A stretch of DNA of 64,000 nt from Pegoplata infirma (taxonomy: Eukaryota; Arthropoda; Insecta; Diptera; Anthomyiidae). How positions within the stretch are numbered: the stretch's first letter is position 1; every line of letters starts with the position of its first letter. Location: contig OY992536.1 in the NCBI GenBank assembly GCA_963921195.1, positions 238,922,023 through 238,986,022 on the forward strand, given 5' to 3'. Shown here piece by piece: positions 54,051 to 64,000 of the stretch. The notes beneath the pieces were generated by a model. It saw only the letters and a program-made list of their open reading frames with translations, was not told where the DNA came from and did no database searches. Made by a program: the position numbers and the translations under genes.

Positions 54051-54750
54051 ATGGAAAGACCCACAAACGAGCAACGCGTTAAAGTTATTCAGGCTTATTA
54101 TGAAAATCGGCGTTCAAATCAAAATGCATATCGTACACTTCGTGATTTTTTCGTATTCGTGAATAGGTAGAATTGCCGCATTTGGGCGAATGATAATCCA
54201 AGAGTGATTGTCGAAAAACCAATGCACCCACAAAGAGTGTTTGTTTGGGAGGTTTATGGGCTGGCGGCATCATCGGGCCGTATTTTTTCCAAAATGAGGC
54301 CGGTCAGGCAGTTACTGTGAATGTTGTTCGCTATCTTGAGATTATAACGAACTTTTTGTGCCCGAATTGGAAGATATGGATGTGGATAATATGTGGTTTC
54401 AACAGGACGGTGCCACTTGCCACACAGCTAACGACACGATGGCCCCTTTGCGCGACTAATTCAATAGCCGTGTTATCTCACGTGGTGGCGATGTGAATTG
54501 GCCGCCAAGATCATGTGATTTGACACAGTTGGACTTCTTTCTATGGAGTTATTTGAAAGAAAAGGTGTACGTCGATAAGCCAGCAACAATTGAAGATCTA
54601 AAGGATGAGATAATTCGGCACATTAACGGCAGAGATTCTCAATTATGCCTCAGCGTCATCGAAAATTTGGACCATCGCGATATCACGCGAATGCGAGCAG
54701 CTGTTAACAGTTTTGTGACATTTAATCAAGTAAAAATCAAACTGCGTTTA
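54051..54750 (+). pseudogene. Mariner-type transposase, broken
   Basis: Starts MERPTNEQRVKVIQAYYENR, the N-terminal helix-turn-helix lead of a mariner family common in insects. After about 35 residues a large deletion (roughly 130 residues by family comparison) removes the second HTH and the segment carrying the first catalytic Asp. It then resumes at NCRIWANDNPRV. A TAG lies at 54165; one frameshift before GLWAGGIIGPYFF (about 54247), another near 54358 before the second Asp in QQDGATCH, and a TAA at 54457. The third Asp is in PRSCDLTQLDFFLWSY; 36 codons lie between the second and third. The C-terminal YLKEKVYVDKPATIEDLK is intact. It once cut and joined DNA at TA; it is dead now. Confidence 0.92.
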
Positions 54751-55017
54751 AACTTTTTGTCCACACTAAAGTTGAACCTTAACATCGCTGAGGCTAACCG
54801 TGTAGGGTGTCCCAAAAAAAAGAGTTGTCTGGGTTCAAGCATATTTTGAAAGCGTGTAGGGTATAGTATTTTTGAGATTTTTTTCAGATTTTTCGGAACA
54901 GGTTTTAAGGTCGCGCAAGTCGATTTTCCCCTACTGTTTTATGAATTTTCATTAAAAATTCGTCAAAAACCTCCGTTATCTTCACTATTGAGGTAACATT
55001 TTCAAGAAACATATCCA

Positions 55018-55265
55018 CACACAGAAAACAAATTTGCTAATTTCCAACTGAAATTCAGTTGTTGCACCAAAAAATCGGTGAATGCATTTAAATTAATGTT
55101 GAAACAACTAAATATCGGTAGTTACAACTAAATTTTGCTATTACAACTGTTTTTTAATTGAAACAACTACAAAATTCGTTAGCCATAACAAAATGTCGTA
55201 GCAGCAACCGTATTTTGAGTTGATACAACTGAAAAATTCAGTTGGAAATTTATTTTTCTCTGTGC
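55018..55265. mobile_element. ACACAGAA-type MITE, short form, copy 2
   Basis: Very similar to 38656-38902: ACACAGAAAACAAATTTGCT at the left, AGTTGGAAATTTATTTTTCT at the right. Differences are mainly single bases. No clear target duplication. Confidence 0.85.
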
Positions 55266-55292
55266 AAACTTTATTTTTATGTGCAATCGATA

Positions 55293-55553
55293 CCCACCCA
55301 GATTAACGGTATTTGGCTATTGTACCGCAATTAATAAAGATATTTTTAAAAGCGATTATGAAAGTAGATGAAATTTTTAGTATTTTGATGTGTTACTTCG
55401 TGTTTGTATTGGCCTATATTTCGAAACCGGTACAAACGCGAAGTAACACGTCAAAAATACAACGAATTTCATCGACTTTCATAATCGCTTTTAAAAATGT
55501 CCATATCTTTATTGATTGCGGTACAATATCCAAATACCGTTATTCTGGGAGGG
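55293..55553. mobile_element. Palindromic element with CCCACCCAGATTAACGG ends
   Basis: Arms of about 110 bases. Left CCCACCCAGATTAACGGTAT then AAAGCGATTATGAAAGTAGA; right the inverse, with one 5-base insertion. The flanks are TA inside ATCGATA ... TATCGAT, so TA is either the target or part of a longer palindromic end. The 136-codon frame across it is not a gene. Confidence 0.8.
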
Positions 55554-55603
55554 TATCGATTACCAAACTTGGTTTTTTCATAATTTTTTTTTTCATTAAT
55601 TTT

Positions 55604-56071
55604 TATACCCTCCACTTAGTGAGAGAGGGTATATATAAGTTTGTCATTCCGTTTGTAACTCATCGAAATATAGATATGGGATACCATAAAGTATATATAT
55701 TCATGATGCCCGATCGATTTTAAGACATTCTAGCGATGTTCGCCTGTCCGTCTGTCCGTCTGTCCGTCTGTCCGTCTGTCCGTCTGTCCGTCTGTCTGTC
55801 TGTCTGTGGAAAATGCTGTCACGGACAAAATATTGCACAGAGATGACTGAAACTTAACTTCTTTATTGGAAGTTCTCCCGAGAAGTTTGGTATCGCATTT
55901 GAGCGATATCAGTTCAGCGGTTCAAAAGTTATGAACGAAAATGTAAGCACACCTCAAAAATTTCAGTACATTCAACATAACCTAAATATACAAAATGCTT
56001 TTATTTGGCTTCTGGTTGACATATGTGAACATAATTGAACACCAAATGGAATTTAAACAAGTACGAACATA
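55604..56071 (-). mobile_element. INE-1/mini-me-like element with long GTCY run
   Basis: Collinear with 40257-40690: ATACCCTCCACTTAGTGAGAG, TCGAAATATAGATATGGGAT, GATCGATTTTAAGACATTCT, then about 15 GTCY tetramers (55743-55806). It continues to AAACAAGTACGAACA, where the MITE at 56072 enters. The variable GTCY length relative to the sister copy is typical of mini-me elements. Confidence 0.9.
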
Positions 56072-56842
56072 CACTCAAAATAATTACTCTGTTAAATACT
56101 CTGTAAAATGACTGTAATCTTAATTCGACAGATATTTGACAAAGTTATCTGTCAAAATAAAGATTTTAAGAAAATACTTTGTATTTTTTTGTGACCGAAA
56201 AACAAAATTTTATCTGTTATTTTACTTTTACTTTGTAATCTCTATTTTACAGATAATAAACAGAGTTTTTTGTTAAAATACAGATTTTAGAAAAATACTT
56301 TGTTTTTTTTTCCGTAATCAAAATACTAAAATTCATCTGTAATTTTACTTATTGCTCTGTAATACAGTTTTCAAATAATCTCTTCAAAAAACTTCCAAGT
56401 ATTTCAACCCGTCTTAAAAAAAACGTCTTAAATTACAATAAAAGCTGGTTAATTTTAAGAGGATGTCCTGTAAAATTGGGTACTCGTAAAAAACTCGTAA
56501 TTTTCACAAAAATAAAGAAAAAGTAAATTTACAATTTGGAAACATTAAAGCGGGCAAATTTACACGATGGCATTTCCCAATTGTCAACACAACTTGTGAC
56601 TGTTGTGTAAAAGCCATATCAAGTTCATTGAAAAAATATATAAGAAAGTCAAGGTAAAATTCTGGTCGCTTTTTATCCACATTTTACAGATAATTCTGTA
56701 AATTTACAGTTTTTTTATAGAAATTATTTTACAGAGTTTTCTTCGTAAAAAAACAAAAAATCTTGCTGGTTGGAAATCTATGGTATTTTCTGCTGGCTCA
56801 GCAGAGTATCTCTGTAATTTAACAGAGTGATTATTTTGAGTG
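56072..56842. mobile_element. CACTCAAAATAA MITE, complete copy
   Basis: Left CACTCAAAATAATTACTCTG, right CAGAGTGATTATTTTGAGTG, flanked by TA (56070-56071, 56843-56844). The sister INE-1-like copy shows the empty site GTACGAACATATTTTTTGTA (40671-40690). 771 bp, no frame. The interior has repeated GACAGATATTTGACA and ATTTTACAGATAATAAACAG words. Confidence 0.9.
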
Positions 56843-56984
56843 TATTTTTTGACAAAAAAAAGAAAAAAAATCGCGGATTTTTTTTTTTACCAAATTTTTT
56901 TTTCGCGGAAATTTTTTTTCCAAAAATTTTTTTTTTTTTTCAAAAGTAATTTCCTTTTAAATAAAGTTTTTTGTAATAATCTTT

Positions 56985-57050
56985 TTGAAATTGTGGAGTG
57001 TATCACAACATTCGGCAAGTCCGAATTTAACTTTTTTACGTGTTTTTATA
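56985..57050 (-). mobile_element. INE-1-like head fragment, minus
   Basis: On the minus strand reads CGTAAAAAAGTTAAATTCGG with the palindrome ATTCGGACTTGCCGAAT and then ACACTCCACAATTTC, matching the head of 31486 and 29500. It lies right next to a T-rich TCATCAAA array. Confidence 0.65.
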
Positions 57051-57059
57051 TAAATTATT

Positions 57060-57260
57060 TTATATCAAATTTTTTTTTTTCATAATTTTTTTTTTTTTTC
57101 ATAAATTTTTTTATTTTTTTTTCATCAAATTCTTTTTATCATAATTTTTTCTCATCAAATTTGTTTATCATATGTTTTTTTTTTCAACAATTTTTTTTTT
57201 CACCATTTTTTTTTATCAAATTTTTTTTCATCGATTTTTTTTTGGTTTTTTTTCAGCTTG
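57060..57260. repeat. (TTTTTTTCATCAAA)n T-rich array
   Basis: Same unit as 20940-21330 and 34650-35575. Degenerate. Adjacent INE-1 head as at the other sites. Confidence 0.8.
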
Positions 57261-58261
57261 TAAAATTTAACAATTATTTAAATATTATGTGTTTTTGTTG
57301 TTTCAAGTGAACATGACAGCAAAGAGAAAAGTGCTAGAAAAACTTTCTTTTATAAATCTTTAAACTTTCAAAAACATTCATGTATGATTTCTTTGTTTAG
57401 TTTTTTTCAGCTCTTTTCAAAACTTAAAATTTAAAAGTCAGGATTATAAGATTTAACATAAAAAAAATCTACTTTTTGTTTTTTTCTTAACTTTTGTTTC
57501 GATGAAAGAATATTTTTGTTTTTTGTTTAAATATATTGTTCATCAAACTGTTTTTTTTTTGCATTTTTTTTGTTGTTTTTCTTATTTTTTGTTTGTTGTG
57601 TAGTCATTGAACTTTTATGATTGTTTTTCTTTTTTGGGTCAACAATTACCACAAATAGAAACTGTTTTTAATTTTTTTTTTTGTTTTTCCTATTTAATTT
57701 ACTTCGATAGTTGTACATTGCATTCCCAGGAATCCACTGAGCTGCATTCATTTAATAGTCTCAAAACCAATGGTGCAGAAATAAATTTTGTTTTTAGATT
57801 CTATTAAAACTTTATTATTAAAATTGTTTTGTTAATGTGAATTTTAAGGATAAATTTTGGGTAGATATTTAAAATACACATACGGTGGGGTTGAAGTAAA
57901 ATTGATCTCAAATACACACGTATTTATAAGTCTGTTGTAGTTTATATAGTGGGTTTTATTTTTAAATAGCGCAATGTTATCGAATATGAGTTTTTGATAG
58001 CAATACTATCACCGATTTAGTTGTAGTCGTTAAAATCGTAAATTGAGAAACAAATATTTAAAAAAATATTTTTTATAGTAAAAATTAACAGTTTTTTTAT
58101 TTTGCAGATAGAACCTTTTTACAACATTGGAATGATAAAGCGGTGGGTACAGCTTTTGAGTTTGGGGCAAGTTTTAAAAGTCGAACGATAAACACAAACG
58201 AAAATGTAATATTTTATTTTTGTAACAATAATACCATATTCGTGTTCATTTAAACTAGATT
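57261..58261. other. A+T-rich spacer, no gene seen
   Basis: T-rich low-complexity text to 57700, then moderately complex sequence. Short frames (57607-57807) lack recognisable domains. Confidence 0.5.
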
Positions 58262-59160
58262 AATTACACCGTTCAACACTCATTTTCCGGTTTGAATTCT
58301 GGAGATCAATTTTAGTAGACTTTGATCTCCTGATTCCAAATCTGTTCTCTAAATTTTTCCATCACGTCCAGATTTTTAGATATTCATGGTTGAAAATGCG
58401 AAAAATTACGATTTTTGCATTATTTGAAAGCCTGCACAGCAGCCATTCAGTGGAATACAAATCTGGTATAAAGCGCAAAAGCATAATCTTTCTATGGTCT
58501 CCAACATAGAAAACAATTTTTTTCTAATTATTGCTTTTGGTTGGGTTACACTTGCGTTTTAAAATGATACTGTAAAATTTATAATTTTTGTAAAAAAGGT
58601 AACGTTTTTTTGATATTTTTCAAAGAAAAACTAAAAAATAAATATTTTACAAATTTAAGTTTCCTGTGTAATTTTTCGTACAAACCGGAAGATATCTTTA
58701 ATGGGTTTAAAAGTCTATAAGAAAGAATGAACTTTTGCCTAAATTTTGAGCTCATCACGGTAAAGATTGATCATCTGGTTATTGTTTTAGAGCCTTTTAA
58801 AAATGGTGCTTTTTCTAATTTTTTTCACAGTGTTTTTTTAAATACATGTTTGGCCAATAATAGTGCAACAACTTCAATTTTTTTTGATCATATATTTGAG
58901 ATAATAGTTCAATTCTACTCTAACGCTTTATACCAGATTTTTATTCCACCCAGTGGCTGCTGTGCAGGCTTTCAAAATAGGCAAAAATCGCGTTTTTTTG
59001 CATTTTCAACCGCGAATAATTTAAATTCTAGACGTGATATAAAAATTTGGAGCACAGATTTGGAATCAACGAGTCAAAATCTTTTAAAATTTTATATGAA
59101 ACTTCAAACCGGATCCAAAAACCTTCGATTTGTTAAGCGGTGTTATTCAAAAATAAACAT
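58262..59160. mobile_element. Foldback with GTTACACCG-like ends
   Basis: Left ATTACACCGTTCAACACTCA, CTGATTCCAAATCTGT, GAAAGCCTGCACAGCAGCCA; right inverse TGGCTGCTGTGCAGGCTTTC, CAGATTTGGAATCAACGAG, GCGGTGTTATTC. Arms about 240 bases around a 420-base loop. A further diverged arm occurs at 60850-61080. The 157-codon frame at 58727-59200 reads through the loop and right arm and is not a recognisable protein. Confidence 0.75.
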
Positions 59161-59232
59161 TTTTCAATCATCAATACTTTGTTTTTATAGCCAAATATAA
59201 GATTCTAAGACATTGTTTTAGTTTATTATAAT

Positions 59233-59630
59233 TTTTTTTTTTTGAGGATGTTTATTCTGGCTCGATGTCATTATTTTCTTTACTAATTAAAAATTTTTGC
59301 AAGACTTAATCGACACGTATTTCGGAATTTGTCAGATTCCATTGTCAAGATTATTTAGCAAAAATAGAAAAAGTTTACTACAAAGTAGCAAACGAGTCTA
59401 ATGACAAATCGTTTGTGAACAAACTAAAATATTAATACATATTCGACTCTATCTACAATGGGAATTAGAAAGACGAAGAAATTGTACTATACTAGTAAGA
59501 CAACGATTGTCAATAACCATCAAAAATATTTAAAACATTTTACATATGATAGTCCAATGACTACAATAATATGTTATTTGTTGTTGTGAATGTAATAACC
59601 ACATTAGGGTTATTCATCACTATGGCGTGC
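59233..59630 (+). mobile_element. Foldback family X, one-armed copy
   Basis: TTGAGGATGTTTATTCTGGC through GACTTAATCGACACGTATTT and AAGTAGCAAACGAGTC to AGGGTTATTCATCAC. It keeps two empty sites that are filled in the 17911 copy: TTTACTACAAAG (59375-59386) and TACATATGATAG (59541-59552). The right arm is missing. Confidence 0.85.
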
Positions 59631-59704
59631 CAACCATTATGTTCAAATTCTGATTAATTTTTATTAAAAAATAAAAATTGTTTTATTCGACCTTTAAAAT
59701 ATAA

Positions 59705-60181
59705 TATTTTGAGGATGTTTATTCTGGCTCGAGGTCATTATTTTGTTTACTAATTAAAACCATGATATTCTCATAGAATAATTTTCAAGAAAATTATTTT
59801 TTTGTTTTAAATTTATTTATGTTGGTCATTTTTGCAAGACTTAATCGACACGTGTTTCGGAATTTGTCACAATTTCTTCGTATTTCTAATTCACATTGTG
59901 GATAGAGTCGAATATGTATTAATATTTTAGTTTGTGCACAAACGATTTGTCATTAGACTCGTTTGCTACTTTTTAGTAAATCGTTTCTATTTTTGCTAAA
60001 TAATCTTGACATGGAATCTTGACAAATTCCGAAACACGTGTCGATTAAGTCTTGCAAAAATGACCAACATAAATAAATTTAAAACAAAAAAATAATTTTC
60101 TTGAAAATTATGCTATGAGAATATCATGGTTTTATTTAGTAAAGAAATGACCTCGAGCTAGAATAAACATCCTCAAAATAA
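59705..60181. mobile_element. Foldback family X, compact two-armed copy
   Basis: Left arm TTTTGAGGATGTTTATTCTG to CACGTGTTTCGGAATTTGTC; right arm the inverse, ending AGAATAAACATCCTCAAAA. Arms about 170 bases, loop about 135. It retains the empty A run in which the 19951 INE-1-like element sits elsewhere. Confidence 0.88.
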
Positions 60182-60189
60182 AGAAAAAA

Positions 60190-60478
60190 ATTTTATTCGA
60201 TAGCCCATACAATACTAGAAGAATGTAAATTTTTAAGATTGTGGTGCATTCCGTTTTAATGTGATAAATATTTAATCAAGGCAACTCGCCTCAAATTTAA
60301 CCATTTTTCCAATATTTGACCATGCCTTCTAAGCCCAGTTTTTGAAAATTAGAAAAATCAAAAACGAAAATTTCTTAGTTCCATATAGGGCTATCCAAAC
60401 AACCTATTCAGAAATTTACGGGACATATGTTTTTCTGTAGCGGGACATTTGGTGTGGAATGCCTCATATGTGATTATT
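60190..60478 (-). mobile_element. Foldback family Y, single right arm
   Basis: CGATAGCCCATACAATACTA, GTGGTGCATTCCGTTTTAAT, CTATCCAAACAACCTATTCA, ending GGTGTGGAATGCCTCATATG. Corresponds to the right arm of 47142-48214 with a fuller end. Confidence 0.8.
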
Positions 60479-61127
60479 TATAGATTTTGCAGAAAGAATT
60501 TTGACATTTTTATTTTTTTAAAAATTTCAGATTTACGGACATTCAAAACTCTTGTCTTTGGAAATATTTCTTCAAAAAAAATTTTTTCCGATTCTAAGAC
60601 ATTCTGAAAAAAAAAAAAAAAAAAATCCAAAACAATTTTACTCAAGTTTGTATTTCTATATAAAAGACAAATATTTTTTATGTAAGCCAAATTAAGGTTC
60701 TGTAACATTGTTCCATACAAAAGAAGCCTATTCTACAATCAAAATAAATTCTATGTCTAATCAGCAGAAAAATCTGCTGAAAATACACCCATTTTGAGCC
60801 ATTTGAGAAATCTACTGATTTTAGCAGACCCGGTTTACTAAATATCTATATTGGTTACACCGCTCTACAAATCTGAGGTTTGTCGATGCGTTTTAAATGA
60901 AACCAAAAAAACTTTATAGGTTTTGGTGTCCCGATTCCAAAACGGTAGCTCAAATTTTTCTATAACATCACAATTTTGAGAAAATCGCGGTTAAAGTGTC
61001 AAAAAAAGCTTATTTTGAACATTTTTGAACGCCTATAAAATAAGATCCTGACATGCAAATGACTTGGCATCAAGGTGATTTTTTCTTTAAGACAAAGTCA
61101 AATTTTCTTTGAATTTAATTTTTTATA
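60479..61127. other. Spacer with decayed foldback arm
   Basis: 60475-60730 has minisatellite B-like words (TTCTAAGACATTCTG). 60755-60800 has AGCAGAAAAATCTGCTGAA. 60850-61080 is a diverged arm of the 58262 foldback (GTTACACCGCTCTACAAATC, TCCCGATTCCAAAACGG). No gene seen. Confidence 0.55.
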
Positions 61128-62184
61128 ATTGAATAGTTCATGCGAATAAAGACGAATAGACCATTTGTAGAATTTTACAGGGGACAATAAAAACGCAGGA
61201 AACGGTTAAAAAATAATATTTTTGTCAACTTTTTGGTATTAGCTTAAAGGTTTAAGTCACATCTACCTACATACAAAATTTTAGTAAGGTATTCGAAAGA
61301 GAACTTGCCAAAAATTGGACTTAAATTTTTTGCTTAAATGGAAAAAGGGCGAATATCCAAAAAAATGTATTGAAATTTGAATAAAAATGTGTTATTTTGC
61401 AGCAGATTTTGACTACATTTTCACGAGACTTGCAAAACTTGACGAACTATGGTTGGTATTTGTTTGTAACACTTTAAGGACTTCGAGGATACACTATTTA
61501 AGGATTGCAAGGACATGCAAAAAAATTTTTTTTTTTTAATTTTTTTTTAATATTCCTGCCTTTTGATGCAGTAGGTAGTAATTCTTTATGACACTAAATA
61601 CATTTTTAGAAATTATAATATTAACCCTTGACTGCATATTACGATGTAACATAAAAGGACGTGAAAAAATTTTTGTTTTTTATTCCTGACATTGGTTAAT
61701 TTGTTTGTATGTGCTAAAATTGTTTTTTTTTTTGTACAATTTCAAATTTTAGCTAATATCAGTTTTAAACTCGCAGCTAAATAATTTTTATATAATATTT
61801 TGTTAAGGATGGATATTCGTCCTTTTTGCTTTCCACACTTTAAAGTCTTATAACTTAAGAACGGTAAAATTTTTTGCCAATATAATAAGTGTGGTTTGTT
61901 CCTCGTAATGTTCTTTTAACATATTGTTACCGAAAGTAAAATTTTTGTATGTTTTTGTGTTGTATTTAATCAAAATTTTGCGTTAGTTCACTCCCAATTT
62001 AAACAAAAATATAAAAATATACGTATTATTGCACTTTTAAAGTAATTTTTTTAGCCTTAAAAGTCAAAATTTCCCCAAAATTTCTGCATAGGATTGTAGG
62101 GCTCTGCTAATAAATTGCATTTATGCAAAAAAACGTGTTTGCGAAAAAGTGGTCTATTCGTCCTTATTCGCATGAACTATTCAA
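61128..62184. mobile_element. TIR element with 35-bp near-perfect ends
   Basis: Left ATTGAATAGTTCATGCGAAT then AAAGACGAATAGACCA; right the inverse with one substitution. About 1.06 kb. The interior has related words (GCGAATATCC, TTCGTCCTTTT, AAAGGACGTG) near both ends. No clear target duplication and no transposase frame. High TIR identity suggests a recent origin. Confidence 0.82.
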
Positions 62185-64000
62185 TTGTGAAAAAAACAGT
62201 AGCTACAACCGCTTTAAATCTAATATTTACGTGTGTATTTGTATGGAAATTTGTTAAAAATCACTGGAAGGTTTTTTGTTAATGATTTTTCGAGACAGCA
62301 GAAAAATCTGCATAAAAAAAACTAAAGAAATTTTTTTAAGTTATGCTGTTTTCCAAGAATAAAATTTCCACTTTTTTTTTTTAAGTTCAAATTCTAAAAA
62401 AAACTTAATTTTTTTTAAAAACGGGATAATTAAATACTTCTGTAAAATTAACAAAACAATATGCTGTTTTTTGTTTAAACCATTTTTAGTTTAAGGGTTT
62501 TAAATTTTACGAAATTAAAAAAAAAAAAATAAAGTACATCTTAAAAAAAACTTGATTAAAAAAAAAAAAAAAAATGTCGACAGACTATTTCTGTAAAATA
62601 ACAAAATAATCCGCAAAAATATTTTGAAATTCAGTAAATAGAATCAGTAGAATTGCAGAAAATTGTTTGTTATTTTCTAAAACTGAATGCAGAGAATTTA
62701 CTTAAAATATCCGTTTCAGCAAAAAAATCTGCTAAAAGTTTGCTAATTCAAATTGAAAGTTATTTTGCAGAGTTTTGCCTTTGAGTGCAAAAATAAGTAA
62801 TTTTTGTATACCATACTGTCACGTTCACAAAACATTTTCCCAAAAAAAATTCCCTTCACAAAAAGAACTTTCAAATTGACAGGTATTTATTTTTTCCCAG
62901 AAAAATTAAAGATTTAGTCAAAGTTTTTTCTATACAAATAAAATAAATGATTTAATTAATTTGTGATGTATCAATGGGGATTTTCTTCCAATTATAAATA
63001 TTTAAGTCCCATAACGTTTTAATGTTTGCTAAAAGTTGTTTATTTCGCTCCACTATAATAAACAATACTTTTCTTTTCCATAAACACTTTAAAAACTCGA
63101 GATTTTTCAATTTATTTTTTATTTAAACCATGTTCTATATTAGATTTTTTGTTTTTTTTTCAAACATTTTTATTTTTGTTTTCCACGGCCATAAATTATA
63201 ACGGCCAACAAAAAAGAAAATATTTATATAAAACAAATATAAATAAAAACCAACAAGCAAGTATTCCAAATAAAAAAAGAACATAAATGTTTATTCATAA
63301 CTGAATAAATTTTTATTTTTCAAATTAAATCCTTGTTGCCTTGACCTGATAGATGAAAAAAAAAGAATCTAATAAAATCTTAATATTTTTTTATAAAAAA
63401 AGAGATGTATTGATTTCATTTATTTAAATCTTTAAAAAATTAAAAAAAATTGTCTTATGCAGTATATTTATCTTATCTAATGTTATATAATTCAACATAA
63501 AATTTTATCCCAAAAATGGAGGATCCCGATGTAATGTACACACCCCATAAATTATTGGGTATAGTAAAAAGCATACGTTAGATTCGAAAATTAACATCAG
63601 CTTAAGGTGGAAATGGATTCTAATGGAAGGAGGACTGCGGGAGCCATTGAGCTGCTCACTTCAGTCGGTTGGGGGGTTCGTGTCCTCTTCCAAAAAGAAT
63701 AAACTATGCACTACAAAAATTATTGTAGACTCCCTATTTTTTTATATATGACACAAAAAAATGATATTTACTTTACAGTGGGCCAAATGACTACAAAATT
63801 AACAAACAAAAACCCCTTTATAGTCATTAAAAGGTGAAATAAAAACTATTGAAAAAGGTAACAAATCGATTGGCATATTATACAACTACTCCATGATGTT
63901 TTTAGGAGATTTGCGCGTCAATACCCTCCCTTACCTAAGTCTTGAAAACGCATTATTTTTAGGCTCAAGACCCCAAAAAAAAATATTCAACCCTAGCTCA
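62185..64000. other. A+T-rich spacer to window end
   Basis: 62280-62790 has repeated CAGCAGAAAAATCTGC / TCTGTAAAATTAACAAAACA words and ends TTTTGCAGAGTTTTGCCTTT, GAGTG, like an old MITE end (CACTCAAAGGC in inverse). 62800-63600 and 63700-64000 show no frame or partner repeat. Confidence 0.5.
63622..63695 (+). other. G+C-richer hairpin with B-box-like word
   Basis: TGGAAGGAGGAC at the left pairs with GTCCTCTTCCA at the right with one bulge. Between them is GGGGGGTTCGTGTCC, near the pol III B box but with a wrong base in the loop. No convincing A box. Possibly a degraded tRNA-like or SINE end. Confidence 0.3.

Larger units (their letters stand above)
52927..54802 (+). mobile_element. Decayed mariner element with internal array
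   Basis: Tc1/mariner-superfamily element. Left end CACGGTGAGCCTCAGCGATG, right end the inverse of CACGGTTAGCCTCAGCGATG; TIRs run about 65 bases, to the motif GCAGTTTGATTT. TA follows the right end (54803-54804). On the left TA stands two bases further out (52923-52924). Between the left TIR and the transposase is an unusual array of six ~155-base units. The transposase is a pseudogene. Total 1.88 kb. Confidence 0.88.

Noticed and set aside
55313..55723. 136-codon plus-strand frame
   Set aside because: Spans a palindromic MITE and an INE-1-like end; the sequence reflects the inverted repeat.
58727..59200. 157-codon plus-strand frame
   Set aside because: Lies in the loop and right arm of a foldback element, and the inverted arm copy does not keep an equivalent frame.
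63622..63695. A tRNA gene
   Set aside because: The B-box-like word is present, but the T-loop base is wrong and no D-arm, anticodon arm or box A can be drawn.

Overview
The window looks like repeat-dense, strongly A+T-rich DNA from a higher fly (Diptera, Brachycera; a calyptrate such as a blow fly or house-fly relative is my guess). The main reason is a set of dispersed elements of the INE-1/DINE-1/mini-me type, with a GTCY tetranucleotide run next to a short conserved core. These sit alongside hAT-like and TA-flanked short inverted-repeat elements, a decayed mariner, and a non-LTR retrotransposon with an RNase H domain. I find no intact host gene. Every convincing coding trace belongs to a mobile element or is a broken fragment: LINE reverse transcriptase and RNase H, mariner transposase, and two histone H1-like scraps.

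Layout. 1-3960: minisatellite A, built on TATCGATA and TATAGAA palindromes, split by a hAT-like MITE, two palindromic TA MITEs and a composite insertion. 5659-8569: a 5'-truncated LINE on the minus strand with a 9-bp target duplication, cut in the RT domain by a CCCAG-ended element that itself carries a second copy of the hAT-like MITE. 9.6-12.4 kb: a large foldback containing two further nested elements. 14.3-15.4 kb: an INE-1-like element holding another foldback. 16.8-20.7 kb: a four-layer nest. 22.4-29.5 kb: a second deep nest, including three elements one inside another and two histone H1-like fragments. 30.7-33.1 kb: minisatellite B (about 35 bp), split by an INE-1-like element. 34.3-36.2 kb: T-rich arrays and INE-1 pieces. 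37.2-44.8 kb: MITEs, tandem repeats, an INE-1 copy and a near-perfect hairpin. 47.1-48.2 kb: a 1-kb palindrome. 52.9-54.8 kb: a decayed mariner with a six-unit internal array. 55-60.5 kb: more MITEs, INE-1 pieces and foldbacks. 61.1-62.2 kb: a 35-bp-TIR element.

The history can be read directly in several places because one repeat copy keeps the empty site that another copy has filled. This fixes TA, ATAT or no target duplication for several element families. The recurring theme is non-autonomous elements with short terminal repeats and a private oligomer clustered near both ends, which looks like multiplied transposase-binding sites. The region is best read as a transposon graveyard, probably pericentromeric or intergenic, rather than a set of cooperating genes. 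Boundaries are accurate to a few bases where target duplications are quoted, and otherwise to about 10-30 bases.
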